DNA of 64,000 nt from Acanthococcus lagerstroemiae (taxonomy: Eukaryota > Arthropoda > Insecta > Hemiptera > Eriococcidae). Positions 11,101-25,375 of the stretch are shown here, in pieces; positions within the stretch are counted from its first letter, which is position 1; each line of letters opens with the position of its first letter. The translations under genes and the position numbers were made by a program. Location of the stretch: NCBI GenBank assembly GCA_031841125.1, contig JAJSSI010000040.1, positions 30,566 through 94,565 of the forward strand. The letters are read 5' to 3'. The notes beneath the pieces are model-generated. The model made no database searches. It was not told the DNA's origin and saw only the letters and a program-made list of their open reading frames with translations.

Positions 11101-14100
11101 CGCCAAATTTCAACCACGAATTCGAACTCAGCGTGAAAAATTGAGTATGAAACACTCATTAATTCGAAATTTTTGATTTTCTCAAATTTTGAAAATTTCT
11201 CCATACTATACATCATGTCTTTTTTGGGGCGAAAAAATTTTCGGAGAGCTACGGCGTCGGTGCTGGGGCTAGTTACTCAATTTTTCGAGACGAATTCGAA
11301 TCCGTTGTCAAAATTGAGCTACAGTCATTTCCTGACCCAATTTGATCAACTTTTCCAACTTTTTCGAGTGTATCTCAGGAACGGAGGGTCGCCGCCAAAT
11401 TTCAACCACGAATTCGAACTCAGCGTGAAAAATTGAGTATGAAACACTCATTAATTCGAAATTTTTGATTTTCTCAAATTTTGAAAATTTCTCCATACTA
11501 TACATCATGTCTTTTTTGGGGCGAAAAAATTTTCGGAGAGCTACGGCGTCGGTGCTGGGGCTAGTTACTCAATTTTTCGAGACGAATTCGAATCCGTTGT
11601 CAAAATTGAGCTACAGTCATTTCCTGACCCAATTTGATCAACTTTTCCAACTTTTTCGAGTGTATCTCAGGAACGGAGGGTCGCCGCCAAATTTCAACCA
11701 CGAATTCGAACTCAGCGTGAAAAATTGAGTATGAAACACTCATTAATTCGAAATTTTTGATTTTCTCAAATTTTGAAAATTTCTCCATACTATACATCAT
11801 GTCTTTTTTGGGGCGAAAAAATTTTCGGAGAGCTACGGCGTCGGTGCTGGGGCTAGTTACTCAATTTTTCGAGACGAATTCGAATCCGTTGTCAAAATTG
11901 AGCTACAGTCATTTCTTGACCCAATTGATCAATTTTTCCAACTTTTTCGAGTGTATCTCAGGAACGGAGGGTCGCCGCCAAATTTCAACCACGAATTCGA
12001 ACTCAGCGTGAAAAATTGAGTATGAAACACTCATTAATTCGAAATTTTTGATTTTCTCAAATTTTGAAAATTTCTCCATACTATACATCATGTCTTTTTT
12101 GGGGCGAAAAAATTTTCGGAGAGCTACGGCGTCGGTGCTGGGGCTAGTTACTCAATTTTTCGAGACGAATTCGAATCCGTTGTCAAAATTGAGCTACAGT
12201 CATTTCCTGACCCAATTTGATCAACTTTTCCAACTTTTTCGAGTGTATCTCAGGAACGGAGGGTCGCCGCCAAATTTCAACCACGAATTCGAACTCAGCG
12301 TGAAAAATTGAGTATGAAACACTCATTAATTCGAAATTTTTGATTTTCTCAAATTTTGAAAATTTCTCCATACTATACATCATGTCTTTTTTGGGGCGAA
12401 AAAATTTTCGGAGAGCTACGGCGTCGGTGCTGGGGCTAGTTACTCAATTTTTCGAGACGAATTCGAATCCGTTGTCAAAATTGAGCTACAGTCATTTCCT
12501 GACCCAATTTGATCAATTTTTCAACTTTTTCGAGTGTATCTCAGGAACGGAGGGTCGCCGCCAAATTTCAACCACGAATTCGAACTCAGCGTGAAAAATT
12601 GAGTATGAAACACTCATTAATTCGAAATTTTTGATTTTCTCAAATTTTGAAAATTTCTCCATACTATACATCATGTCTTTTTTGGGGCGAAAAAATTTTC
12701 GGAGAGCTACGGCGTCGGTGCTGGGGCTAGTTACTCAATTTTTCGAGACGAATTCGAATCCGTTGTCAAAATTGAGCTACAGTCATTTCCTGACCCAATT
12801 TGATCAACTTTTCCAACTTTTTCGAGTGTATCTCAGGAACGGAGGGTCGCCGCCAAATTTCAACCACGAATTCGAACTCAGCGTGAAAAATTGAGTATGA
12901 AACACTCATTAATTCGAAATTTTTGATTTTCTCAAATTTTGAAAATTTCTCCATACTATACATCATGTCTTTTTTGGGGCGAAAAAATTTTCGGAGAGCT
13001 ACGGCGTCGGTGCTGGGGCTAGTTACTCAATTTTTCGAGACGAATTCGAATCCGTTGTCAAAATTGAGCTACAGTCATTTCCTGACCCAATTTGATCAAC
13101 TTTTCCAACTTTTTCGAGTGTATCTCAGGAACGGAGGGTCGCCGCCAAATTTCAACCACGAATTCGAACTCAGCGTGAAAAATTGAGTATGAAACACTCA
13201 TTAATTCGAAATTTTTGATTTTCTCAAATTTTGAAAATTTCTCCATACTATACATCATGTCTTTTTTGGGGCGAAAAAATTTTCGGAGAGCTACGGCGTC
13301 GGTGCTGGGGCTAGTTACTCAATTTTTCGAGACGAATTCGAATCCGTTGTCAAAATTGAGCTACAGTCATTTCCTGACCCAATTTGATCAATTTTTCCAA
13401 CTTTTTCGAGTGTATCTCAGGAACGGAGGGTCGCCGCCAAATTTCAACCACGAATTCGAACTCAGCGTGAAAAATTGAGTATGAAACACTCATTAATTCG
13501 AAATTTTTGATTTTCTCAAATTTTGAAAATTTCTCCATACTATACATCATGTCTTTTTTGGGGCGAAAAAATTTTCGGAGAGCTACGGCGTCGGTGCTGG
13601 GGCTAGTTACTCAATTTTTCGAGACGAATTCGAATCCGTTGTCAAAATTGAGCTACAGTCATTTCCTGACCCAATTTGATCAACTTTTCCAACTTTTTCG
13701 AGTGTATCTCAGGAACGGAGGGTCGCCGCCAAATTTCAACCACGAATTCGAACTCAGCGTGAAAAATTGAGTATGAAACACTCATTAATTCGAAATTTTT
13801 GATTTTCTCAAATTTTGAAAATTTCTCCATACTATACATCATGTCTTTTTTGGGGCGAAAAAATTTTCGGAGAGCTACGGCGTCGGTGCTGGGGCTAGTT
13901 ACTCAATTTTTCGAGACGAATTCGAATCCGTTGTCAAAATTGAGCTACAGTCATTTCCTGACCCAATTTGATCAACTTTTCCAACTTTTTCGAGTGTATC
14001 TCAGGAACGGAGGGTCGCCGCCAAATTTCAACCACGAATTCGAACTCAGCGTGAAAAATTGAGTATGAAACACTCATTAATTCGAAATTTTTGATTTTCT

Positions 14101-16056
14101 CAAATTTTGAAAATTTCTCCATACTATACATCATGTCTTTTTTGGGGCGAAAAAATTTTCGGAGAGCTACGGCGTCGGTGCTGGGGCTAGTTACTCAATT
14201 TTTCGAGACGAATTCGAATCCGTTGTCAAAATTGAGCTACAGTCATTTCTTGACCCAATTTGATCAACTTTTCCAACTTTTTCGAGTGTATCTCAGGAAC
14301 GGAGGGTCGCCGCCAAATTTCAACCACGAATTCGAACTCAGCGTGAAAAATTGAGTATGAAACACTCATTAATTCGAAATTTTTGATTTTCTCAAATTTT
14401 GAAAATTTCTCCATACTATACATCATGTCTTTTTTGGGGCGAAAAAATTTTCGGAGAGCTACGGCGTCGGTGCTGGGGCTAGTTACTCAATTTTTCGAGA
14501 CGAATTCGAATCCGTTGTCAAAATTGAGCTACAGTCATTTCCTGACCCAATTTGATCAACTTTTCCAACTTTTTCGAGTGTATCTCAGGAACGGAGGGTC
14601 GCCGCCAAATTTCAACCACGAATTCGAACTCAGCGTGAAAAATTGAGTATGAAACACTCATTAATTCGAAATTTTTGATTTTCTCAAATTTTGAAAATTT
14701 CTCCATACTATACATCATGTCTTTTTTGGGGCGAAAAAATTTTCGGAGAGCTACGGCGTCGGTGCTGGGGCTAGTTACTCAATTTTTCGAGACGAATTCG
14801 AATCCGTTGTCAAAATTGAGCTACAGTCATTTCCTGACCCAATTTGATCAACTTTTCCAACTTTTTCGAGTGTATCTCAGGAACGGAGGGTCGCCGCCAA
14901 ATTTCAACCACGAATTCGAACTCAGCGTGAAAAATTGAGTATGAAACACTCATTAATTCGAAATTTTTGATTTTCTCAAATTTTGAAAATTTCTCCATAC
15001 TATACATCATGTCTTTTTTGGGGCGAAAAAATTTTCGGAGAGCTACGGCGTCGGTGCTGGGGCTAGTTACTCAATTTTTCGAGACGAATTCGAATCCGTT
15101 GTCAAAATTGAGCTACAGTCATTTCCTGACCCAATTTGATCAACTTTTCCAACTTTTTCGAGTGTATCTCAGGAACGGAGGGTCGCCGCCAAATTTCAAC
15201 CACGAATTCGAACTCAGCGTGAAAAATTGAGTATGAAACACTCATTAATTCGAAATTTTTGATTTTCTCAAATTTTGAAAATTTCTCCATACTATACATC
15301 ATGTCTTTTTTGGGGCGAAAAAATTTTCGGAGAGCTACGGCGTCGGTGCTGGGGCTAGTTACTCAATTTTTCGAGACGAATTCGAATCCGTTGTCAAAAT
15401 TGAGCTACAGTCATTTCCTGACCCAATTTGATCAACTTTTCCAACTTTTTCGAGTGTATCTCAGGAACGGAGGGTCGCCGCCAAATTTCAACCACGAATT
15501 CGAACTCAGCGTGAAAAATTGAGTATGAAACACTCATTAATTCGAAATTTTTGATTTTCTCAAATTTTGAAAATTTCTCCATACTATACATCATGTCTTT
15601 TTTGGGGCGAAAAAATTTTCGGAGAGCTACGGCGTCGGTGCTGGGGCTAGTTACTCAATTTTTCGAGACGAATTCGAATCCGTTGTCAAAATTGAGCTAC
15701 AGTCATTTCCTGACCCAATTTGATCAACTTTTCCAACTTTTTCGAGTGTATCTCAGGAACGGAGGGTCGCCGCCAAATTTCAACCACGAATTCGAACTCA
15801 GCGTGAAAAATTGAGTATGAAACACTCATTAATTCGAAATTTTTGATTTTCTCAAATTTTGAAAATTTCTCCATACTATACATCATGTCTTTTTTGGGGC
15901 GAAAAAATTTTCGGAGAGCTACGGCGTCGGTGCTGGGGCTAGTTACTCAATTTTTCGAGACGAATTCGAATCCGTTGTCAAAATTGAGCTACAGTCATTT
16001 CCTGACCCAATTTGATCAATTTTTCCAACTTTTTCGAGTGTATCTCAGGAACGGAG

Positions 16057-16349
16057 GGTCGCCGCCAAATTTCAACCACGAATTCGAACTCAGCGTGAAA
16101 AATTGAGTATGAAACACTCATTAATTCGAAATTTTTGATTTTCTCAAATTTTGAAAATTTCTCCATACTATACATCATGTCTTTTTTGGGGCGAAAAAAT
16201 TTTCGGAGAGCTACGGCGTCGGTGCTGGGGCTAGTTACTCAATTTTTCGAGACGAATTCGAATCCGTTGTCAAAATTGAGCTACAGTCATTTCTTGACCC
16301 AATTTGATCAATTTTTCCAATTTTTTTTTAGTGTATCTCGGGAACGGAG
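16057..16349. repeat. 293-bp unit with lengthened T tract
   Basis: The cassette has T247 of type A and G283 of type B, and it reads CCAA followed by a nine-T run and AG, one base longer overall than the reference. It is one of only two 293-bp units; the other is 25376-25668. Confidence 0.8.
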
Positions 16350-18100
16350 GGTCGCCGCCAAATTTCAACCACGAATTCGAACTCAGCGTGAAAAATTGAG
16401 TATGAAACACTCATTAATTCGAAATTTTTGATTTTCTCAAATTTTGAAAATTTCTCCATACTATACATCATGTCTTTTTTGGGGCGAAAAAATTTTCGGA
16501 GAGCTACGGCGTCGGTGCTGGGGCTAGTTACTCAATTTTTCGAGACGAATTCGAATCCGTTGTCAAAATTGAGCTACAGTCATTTCCTGACCCAATTTGA
16601 TCAACTTTTCCAACTTTTTCGAGTGTATCTCAGGAACGGAGGGTCGCCGCCAAATTTCAACCACGAATTCGAACTCAGCGTGAAAAATTGAGTATGAAAC
16701 ACTCATTAATTCGAAATTTTTGATTTTCTCAAATTTTGAAAATTTCTCCATACTATACATCATGTCTTTTTTGGGGCGAAAAAATTTTCGGAGAGCTACG
16801 GCGTCGGTGCTGGGGCTAGTTACTCAATTTTTCGAGACGAATTCGAATCCGTTGTCAAAATTGAGCTACAGTCATTTCCTGACCCAATTTGATCAACTTT
16901 TCCAACTTTTTCGAGTGTATCTCAGGAACGGAGGGTCGCCGCCAAATTTCAACCACGAATTCGAACTCAGCGTGAAAAATTGAGTATGAAACACTCATTA
17001 ATTCGAAATTTTTGATTTTCTCAAATTTTGAAAATTTCTCCATACTATACATCATGTCTTTTTTGGGGCGAAAAAATTTTCGGAGAGCTACGGCGTCGGT
17101 GCTGGGGCTAGTTACTCAATTTTTCGAGACGAATTCGAATCCGTTGTCAAAATTGAGCTACAGTCATTTCCTGACCCAATTTGATCAACTTTTCCAACTT
17201 TTTCGAGTGTATCTCAGGAACGGAGGGTCGCCGCCAAATTTCAACCACGAATTCGAACTCAGCGTGAAAAATTGAGTATGAAACACTCATTAATTCGAAA
17301 TTTTTGATTTTCTCAAATTTTGAAAATTTCTCCATACTATACATCATGTCTTTTTTGGGGCGAAAAAATTTTCGGAGAGCTACGGCGTCGGTGCTGGGGC
17401 TAGTTACTCAATTTTTCGAGACGAATTCGAATCCGTTGTCAAAATTGAGCTACAGTCATTTCCTGACCCAATTTGATCAATTTTCCAACTTTTTCGAGTG
17501 TATCTCAGGAACGGAGGGTCGCCGCCAAATTTCAACCACGAATTCGAACTCAGCGTGAAAAATTGAGTATGAAACACTCATTAATTCGAAATTTTTGATT
17601 TTCTCAAATTTTGAAAATTTCTCCATACTATACATCATGTCTTTTTTGGGGCGAAAAAATTTTCGGAGAGCTACGGCGTCGGTGCTGGGGCTAGTTACTC
17701 AATTTTTCGAGACGAATTCGAATCCGTTGTCAAAATTGAGCTACAGTCATTTCCTGACCCAATTTGATCAACTTTTCCAACTTTTTCGAGTGTATCTCAG
17801 GAACGGAGGGTCGCCGCCAAATTTCAACCACGAATTCGAACTCAGCGTGAAAAATTGAGTATGAAACACTCATTAATTCGAAATTTTTGATTTTCTCAAA
17901 TTTTGAAAATTTCTCCATACTATACATCATGTCTTTTTTGGGGCGAAAAAATTTTCGGAGAGCTACGGCGTCGGTGCTGGGGCTAGTTACTCAATTTTTC
18001 GAGACGAATTCGAATCCGTTGTCAAAATTGAGCTACAGTCATTTCTTGACCCAATTTGATCAATTTTTCCAATTTTTTCGAGTGTATCTCGGGAACGGAG

Positions 18101-18974
18101 GGTCGCCGCCAAATTTCAACCACGAATTCGAACTCAGCGTGAAAAATTGAGTATGAAACACTCATTAATTCGAAATTTTTGATTTTCTCAAATTTTGAAA
18201 ATTTCTCCATACTATACATCATGTCTTTTTTGGGGCGAAAAAATTTTCGGAGAGCTACGGCGTCGGTGCTGGGGCTAGTTACTCAATTTTTCGAGACGAA
18301 TTCGAATCCGTTGTCAAAATTGAGCTACAGTCATTTCTGACCCAATTTGATCAACTTTTCCAACTTTTTCGAGTGTATCTCGGGAACGGAGGGTCGCCGC
18401 CAAATTTCAACCACGAATTCGAACTCAGCGTGAAAAATTGAGTATGAAACACTCATTAATTCGAAATTTTTGATTTTCTCAAATTTTGAAAATTTCTCCA
18501 TACTATACATCATGTCTTTTTTGGGGCGAAAAAATTTTCGGAGAGCTACGGCGTCGGTGCTGGGGCTAGTTACTCAATTTTTCGAGACGAATTCGAATCC
18601 GTTGTCAAAATTGAGCTACAGTCATTTCCTGACCCAATTTGATCAACTTTTCCAACTTTTTCGAGTGTATCTCAGGAACGGAGGGTCGCCGCCAAATTTC
18701 AACCACGAATTCGAACTCAGCGTGAAAAATTGAGTATGAAACACTCATTAATTCGAAATTTTTGATTTTCTCAAATTTTGAAAATTTCTCCATACTATAC
18801 ATCATGTCTTTTTTGGGGCGAAAAAATTTTCGGAGAGCTACGGCGTCGGTGCTGGGGCTAGTTACTCAATTTTTCGAGACGAATTCGAATCCGTTGTCAA
18901 AATTGAGCTACAGTCATTTCTGACCCAATTTGATCAACTTTTCCAACTTTTTCGAGTGTATCTCAGGAACGGAG
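18101..18974. repeat. Alternating CC-to-C deletion units
   Basis: Units 18101-18391 and 18684-18974 both read catttctgac, one C short at 237-238, and are separated by one perfect A unit. The same loss recurs in the unit starting at 20726. Shared rare deletions at a two-unit spacing suggest local unequal exchange of a two-unit segment. Confidence 0.75.
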
Positions 18975-21308
18975 GGTCGCCGCCAAATTTCAACCACGAA
19001 TTCGAACTCAGCGTGAAAAATTGAGTATGAAACACTCATTAATTCGAAATTTTTGATTTTCTCAAATTTTGAAAATTTCTCCATACTATACATCATGTCT
19101 TTTTTGGGGCGAAAAAATTTTCGGAGAGCTACGGCGTCGGTGCTGGGGCTAGTTACTCAATTTTTCGAGACGAATTCGAATCCGTTGTCAAAATTGAGCT
19201 ACAGTCATTTCTTGACCCAATTTGATCAATTTTTCCAACTTTTTCGAGTGTATCTCAGGAACGGAGGGTCGCCGCCAAATTTCAACCACGAATTCGAACT
19301 CAGCGTGAAAAATTGAGTATGAAACACTCATTAATTCGAAATTTTTGATTTTCTCAAATTTTGAAAATTTCTCCATACTATACATCATGTCTTTTTTGGG
19401 GCGAAAAAATTTTCGGAGAGCTACGGCGTCGGTGCTGGGGCTAGTTACTCAATTTTTCGAGACGAATTCGAATCCGTTGTCAAAATTGAGCTACAGTCAT
19501 TTCTTGACCCAATTTGATCAATTTTTCCAACTTTTTCGAGTGTATCTCAGGAACGGAGGGTCGCCGCCAAATTTCAACCACGAATTCGAACTCAGCGTGA
19601 AAAATTGAGTATGAAACACTCATTAATTCGAAATTTTTGATTTTCTCAAATTTTGAAAATTTCTCCATACTATACATCATGTCTTTTTTGGGGCGAAAAA
19701 ATTTTCGGAGAGCTACGGCGTCGGTGCTGGGGCTAGTTACTCAATTTTTCGAGACGAATTCGAATCCGTTGTCAAAATTGAGCTACAGTCATTTCCTGAC
19801 CCAATTTGATCAACTTTTCCAACTTTTTCGAGTGTATCTCAGGAACGGAGGGTCGCCGCCAAATTTCAACCACGAATTCGAACTCAGCGTGAAAAATTGA
19901 GTATGAAACACTCATTAATTCGAAATTTTTGATTTTCTCAAATTTTGAAAATTTCTCCATACTATACATCATGTCTTTTTTGGGGCGAAAAAATTTTCGG
20001 AGAGCTACGGCGTCGGTGCTGGGGCTAGTTACTCAATTTTTCGAGACGAATTCGAATCCGTTGTCAAAATTGAGCTACAGTCATTTCTTGACCCAATTGA
20101 TCAATTTTTCAATTTTTTTTTAGTGTATCTCGGGAACGGAGGGTCGCCGCCAAATTTCAACCACGAATTCGAACTCAGCGTGAAAAATTGAGTATGAAAC
20201 ACTCATTAATTCGAAATTTTTGATTTTCTCAAATTTTGAAAATTTCTCCATACTATACATCATGTCTTTTTTGGGGCGAAAAAATTTTCGGAGAGCTACG
20301 GCGTCGGTGCTGGGGCTAGTTACTCAATTTTTCGAGACGAATTCGAATCCGTTGTCAAAATTGAGCTACAGTCATTTCTTGACCCAATTTGATCAATTTT
20401 TCCAACTTTTTCGAGTGTATCTCAGGAACGGAGGGTCGCCGCCAAATTTCAACCACGAATTCGAACTCAGCGTGAAAAATTGAGTATGAAACACTCATTA
20501 ATTCGAAATTTTTGATTTTCTCAAATTTTGAAAATTTCTCCATACTATACATCATGTCTTTTTTGGGGCGAAAAAATTTTCGGAGAGCTACGGCGTCGGT
20601 GCTGGGGCTAGTTACTCAATTTTTCGAGACGAATTCGAATCCGTTGTCAAAATTGAGCTACAGTCATTTCCTGACCCAATTTGATCAACTTTTCCAACTT
20701 TTTCGAGTGTATCTCAGGAACGGAGGGTCGCCGCCAAATTTCAACCACGAATTCGAACTCAGCGTGAAAAATTGAGTATGAAACACTCATTAATTCGAAA
20801 TTTTTGATTTTCTCAAATTTTGAAAATTTCTCCATACTATACATCATGTCTTTTTTGGGGCGAAAAAATTTTCGGAGAGCTACGGCGTCGGTGCTGGGGC
20901 TAGTTACTCAATTTTTCGAGACGAATTCGAATCCGTTGTCAAAATTGAGCTACAGTCATTTCTGACCCAATTTGATCAATTTTTCCAATTTTTTCGAGTG
21001 TATCTCAGGAACGGAGGGTCGCCGCCAAATTTCAACCACGAATTCGAACTCAGCGTGAAAAATTGAGTATGAAACACTCATTAATTCGAAATTTTTGATT
21101 TTCTCAAATTTTGAAAATTTCTCCATACTATACATCATGTCTTTTTTGGGGCGAAAAAATTTTCGGAGAGCTACGGCGTCGGTGCTGGGGCTAGTTACTC
21201 AATTTTTCGAGACGAATTCGAATCCGTTGTCAAAATTGAGCTACAGTCATTTCCTGACCCAATTTGATCAACTTTTCCAACTTTTTCGAGTGTATCTCAG
21301 GAACGGAG

Positions 21309-21582
21309 GGTCGCCGCCAAATTTCAACCACGAATTCGAACTCAGCGTGAAAAATTGAGTATGAAACACTCATTAATTCGAAATTTTTGATTTTCTCAAA
21401 TTTTGAAAATTTCTCCATACTATACATCATGTCTTTTTTGGGGCGAAAAAATTTTCGGAGAGCTACGGCGTCGGTGCTGGGGCTAGTTACTCAATTTTCG
21501 AGACGAATTCGAATCCGTTGTCAAAATTGAGCTACAGTCATTTCCTGACCAATTTTTTTTTTTTTAGTGTATCTCGGTGGAG
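21309..21582. repeat. Truncated 274-bp unit with 13-T run
   Basis: This is the shortest unit. The core T run at 187-191 has lost one T. The cassette is largely missing: the text passes from ttcctgacc to AA plus 13 T (21553-21565), then AGTGTATCTCGG and directly TGGAGG at the unit end. The TGATCA palindrome and most diagnostic sites are gone. The start is A-like (C238), while the TTTAG part is B-like, so the deletion may have formed during exchange between the two types, perhaps by slippage in the T tract. Confidence 0.9.
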
Positions 21583-22331
21583 GGTCGCCGCCAAATTTCA
21601 ACCACGAATTCGAACTCAGCGTGAAAAATTGAGTATGAAACACTCATTAATTCGAAATTTTTGATTTTCTCAAATTTTGAAAATTTCTCCATACTATACA
21701 TCATGTCTTTTTTGGGGCGAAAAAATTTTCGGAGAGCTACGGCGTCGGTGCTGGGGCTAGTTACTCAATTTTTCGAGACGAATTCGAATCCGTTGTCAAA
21801 ATTGAGCTACAGTCATTTCTTGACCCAATTTGATCAATTTTCCAACTTTTTCGAGTGTATCTCAGGAACGGAGGGTCGCCGCCAAATTTCAACCACGAAT
21901 TCGAACTCAGCGTGAAAAATTGAGTATGAAACACTCATTAATTCGAAATTTTTGATTTTCTCAAATTTTGAAAATTTCTCCATACTATACATCATGTCTT
22001 TTTTGGGGCGAAAAAATTTTCGGAGAGCTACGGCGTCGGTGCTGGGGCTAGTTACTCAATTTTTCGAGACGAATTCGAATCCGTTGTCAAAATTGAGCTA
22101 CAGTCATTTCCTGACCCAATTTGATCAATTTTTCCAACTTTTTCGAGTGTATCTCAGGAACGGAGGGTCGCCGCCAAATTTCAACCACGAATTCGAACTC
22201 AGCGTGAAAAATTGAGTATGAAACACTCATTAATTCGAAATTTTTGATTTTCTCAAATTTTGAAAATTTCTCCATACTATACATCATGTCTTTTTTGGGG
22301 CGAAAAAATTTTCGGAGAGCTACGGCGTCGG

Positions 22332-22581
22332 CGCTGGGGCTAGTTACTCAATTTTTCGAGACGAATTCGAATCCGTTGTCAAAATTGAGCTAGAGTCATT
22401 TTTTGACCCAATTTGATCAATTTTTCCAACTTTTTCGAGTGTATCTCGGGAACGGAGGGTCGCCGCCAAATTGCAACAACGAATTCGAACTCAGCGTGAA
22501 AAATTGAGTAAGAAACACTCATTAATTCGAAATTTTTGATTTTCTCAAATTTTGAAAATTTCTCCATACTATACATCATGC
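22332..22581. repeat. Diverged tract spanning two adjacent units
   Basis: Six core substitutions cluster in 250 bp: 22332 (T to C), 22393 (C to G), 22473 (T to G), 22479 (C to A), 22511 (T to A) and 22581 (T to C). The cassette between them reads ttttttgaccc, with both 237 and 238 changed to T. Flanking units are clean. The tract is shorter than one period but crosses the chosen unit boundary, so it fits one old, diverged unit inserted in a different phase. Confidence 0.85.
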
Positions 22582-24501
22582 CTTTTTTGGGGCGAAAAAA
22601 TTTTCGGAGAGCTACGGCGTCGGTGCTGGGGCTAGTTACTCAATTTTTCGAGACGAATTCGAATCCGTTGTCAAAATTGAGCTACAGTCATTTCCTGACC
22701 CAATTTGATCAATTTTTCCAACTTTTTCGAGTGTATCTCAGGAACGGAGGGTCGCCGCCAAATTTCAACCACGAATTCGAACTCAGCGTGAAAAATTGAG
22801 TATGAAACACTCATTAATTCGAAATTTTTGATTTTCTCAAATTTTGAAAATTTCTCCATACTATACATCATGTCTTTTTTGGGGCGAAAAAATTTTCGGA
22901 GAGCTACGGCGTCGGTGCTGGGGCTAGTTACTCAATTTTTCGAGACGAATTCGAATCCGTTGTCAAAATTGAGCTACAGTCATTTCTTGACCCAATTTGA
23001 TCAACTTTTCCAACTTTTTCGAGTGTATCTCAGGAACGGAGGGTCGCCGCCAAATTTCAACCACGAATTCGAACTCAGCGTGAAAAATTGAGTATGAAAC
23101 ACTCATTAATTCGAAATTTTTGATTTTCTCAAATTTTGAAAATTTCTCCATACTATACATCATGTCTTTTTTGGGGCGAAAAAATTTTCGGAGAGCTACG
23201 GCGTCGGTGCTGGGGCTAGTTACTCAATTTTTCGAGACGAATTCGAATCCGTTGTCAAAATTGAGCTACAGTCATTTCCTGACCCAATTTGATCAACTTT
23301 TCCAACTTTTTCGAGTGTATCTCAGGAACGGAGGGTCGCCGCCAAATTTCAACCACGAATTCGAACTCAGCGTGAAAAATTGAGTATGAAACACTCATTA
23401 ATTCGAAATTTTTGATTTTCTCAAATTTTGAAAATTTCTCCATACTATACATCATGTCTTTTTTGGGGCGAAAAAATTTTCGGAGAGCTACGGCGTCGGT
23501 GCTGGGGCTAGTTACTCAATTTTTCGAGACGAATTCGAATCCGTTGTCAAAATTGAGCTACAGTCATTTCTTGACCCAAATTGATCAATTTTTCAATTTT
23601 TTTTTAGTGTATCTCGGGAACGGAGGGTCGCCGCCAAATTTCAACCACGAATTCGAACTCAGCGTGAAAAATTGAGTATGAAACACTCATTAATTCGAAA
23701 TTTTTGATTTTCTCAAATTTTGAAAATTTCTCCATACTATACATCATGTCTTTTTTGGGGCGAAAAAATTTTCGGAGAGCTACGGCGTCGGTGCTGGGGC
23801 TAGTTACTCAATTTTTCGAGACGAATTCGAATCCGTTGTCAAAATTGAGCTACAGTCATTTCCTGACCCAATTTGATCAACTTTTCCAACTTTTTCGAGT
23901 GTATCTCAGGAACGGAGGGTCGCCGCCAAATTTCAACCACGAATTCGAACTCAGCGTGAAAAATTGAGTATGAAACACTCATTAATTCGAAATTTTTGAT
24001 TTTCTCAAATTTTGAAAATTTCTCCATACTATACATCATGTCTTTTTTGGGGCGAAAAAATTTTCGGAGAGCTACGGCGTCGGTGCTGGGGCTAGTTACT
24101 CAATTTTTCGAGACGAATTCGAATCCGTTGTCAAAATTGAGCTACAGTCATTTCTTGACCCAATTTGATCAACTTTTCCAACTTTTTCGAGTGTATCTCA
24201 GGAACGGAGGGTCGCCGCCAAATTTCAACCACGAATTCGAACTCAGCGTGAAAAATTGAGTATGAAACACTCATTAATTCGAAATTTTTGATTTTCTCAA
24301 ATTTTGAAAATTTCTCCATACTATACATCATGTCTTTTTTGGGGCGAAAAAATTTTCGGAGAGCTACGGCGTCGGTGCTGGGGCTAGTTACTCAATTTTT
24401 CGAGACGAATTCGAATCCGTTGTCAAAATTGAGCTACAGTCATTTCCTGACCCAATTTGATCAACTTTTCCAACTTTTTCGAGTGTATCTCAGGAACGGA
24501 G

Positions 24502-24791
24502 GGTCGCCGCCAAATTTCAACCACGAATTCGAACTCAGCGTGAAAAATTGAGTATGAAACACTCATTAATTCGAAATTTTTGATTTTCTCAAATTTTGAA
24601 AATTTCTCCATACTATACATCATGTCTTTTTTGGGGCGAAAAAATTTTCGGAGAGCTACGGCGTCGGTGCTGGGGCTAGTTACTCAATTTTTCGAGACGA
24701 ATTCGAATCCGTTGTCAAAATTGAGCTACAGTCATTTCTTGACCCAAATTGATCAATTTTCCAATTTTTTTAGTGTATCTCGGGAACGGAG
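24502..24791. repeat. 290-bp B-like unit in the transition zone
   Basis: The cassette carries B alleles at 238, 247, 256 and 283, but the T5 at 256-260 is T4 and the second T tract is short (CCAA, then seven T, then AG), removing two bases. It lies among A-type units shortly before the B block begins. Confidence 0.75.
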
Positions 24792-25083
24792 GGTCGCCGC
24801 CAAATTTCAACCACGAATTCGAACTCAGCGTGAAAAATTGAGTATGAAACACTCATTAATTCGAAATTTTTGATTTTCTCAAATTTTGAAAATTTCTCCA
24901 TACTATACATCATGTCTTTTTTGGGGCGAAAAAATTTTCGGAGAGCTACGGCGTCGGTGCTGGGGCTAGTTACTCAATTTTTCGAGACGAATTCGAATCC
25001 GTTGTCAAAATTGAGCTACAGTCATTTCCTGACCCAATTTGATCAACTTTTCCAACTTTTTCGAGTGTATCTCAGGAACGGAG

Positions 25084-25375
25084 GGTCGCCGCCAAATTTC
25101 AACCACGAATTCGAACTCAGCGTGAAAAATTGAGTATGAAACACTCATTAATTCGAAATTTTTGATTTTCTCAAATTTTGAAAATTTCTCCATACTATAC
25201 ATCATGTCTTTTTTGGGGCGAAAAAATTTTCGGAGAGCTACGGCGTCGGTGCTGGGGCTAGTTACTCAATTTTTCGAGACGAATTCGAATCCGTTGTCAA
25301 AATTGAGCTACAGTCATTTCTTGACCCAATTTGATCAATTTTTCCAACTTTTTCGAGCTTATCTCAGGAACGGAG
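25084..25375. repeat. Unit with GAGCTTATC in place of GAGTGTATC
   Basis: Bases 25358-25359 read CT instead of TG just downstream of the CGAG of the cassette. The rest of the cassette is the T256 form of type A. I noticed this change in no other unit. Confidence 0.8.
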
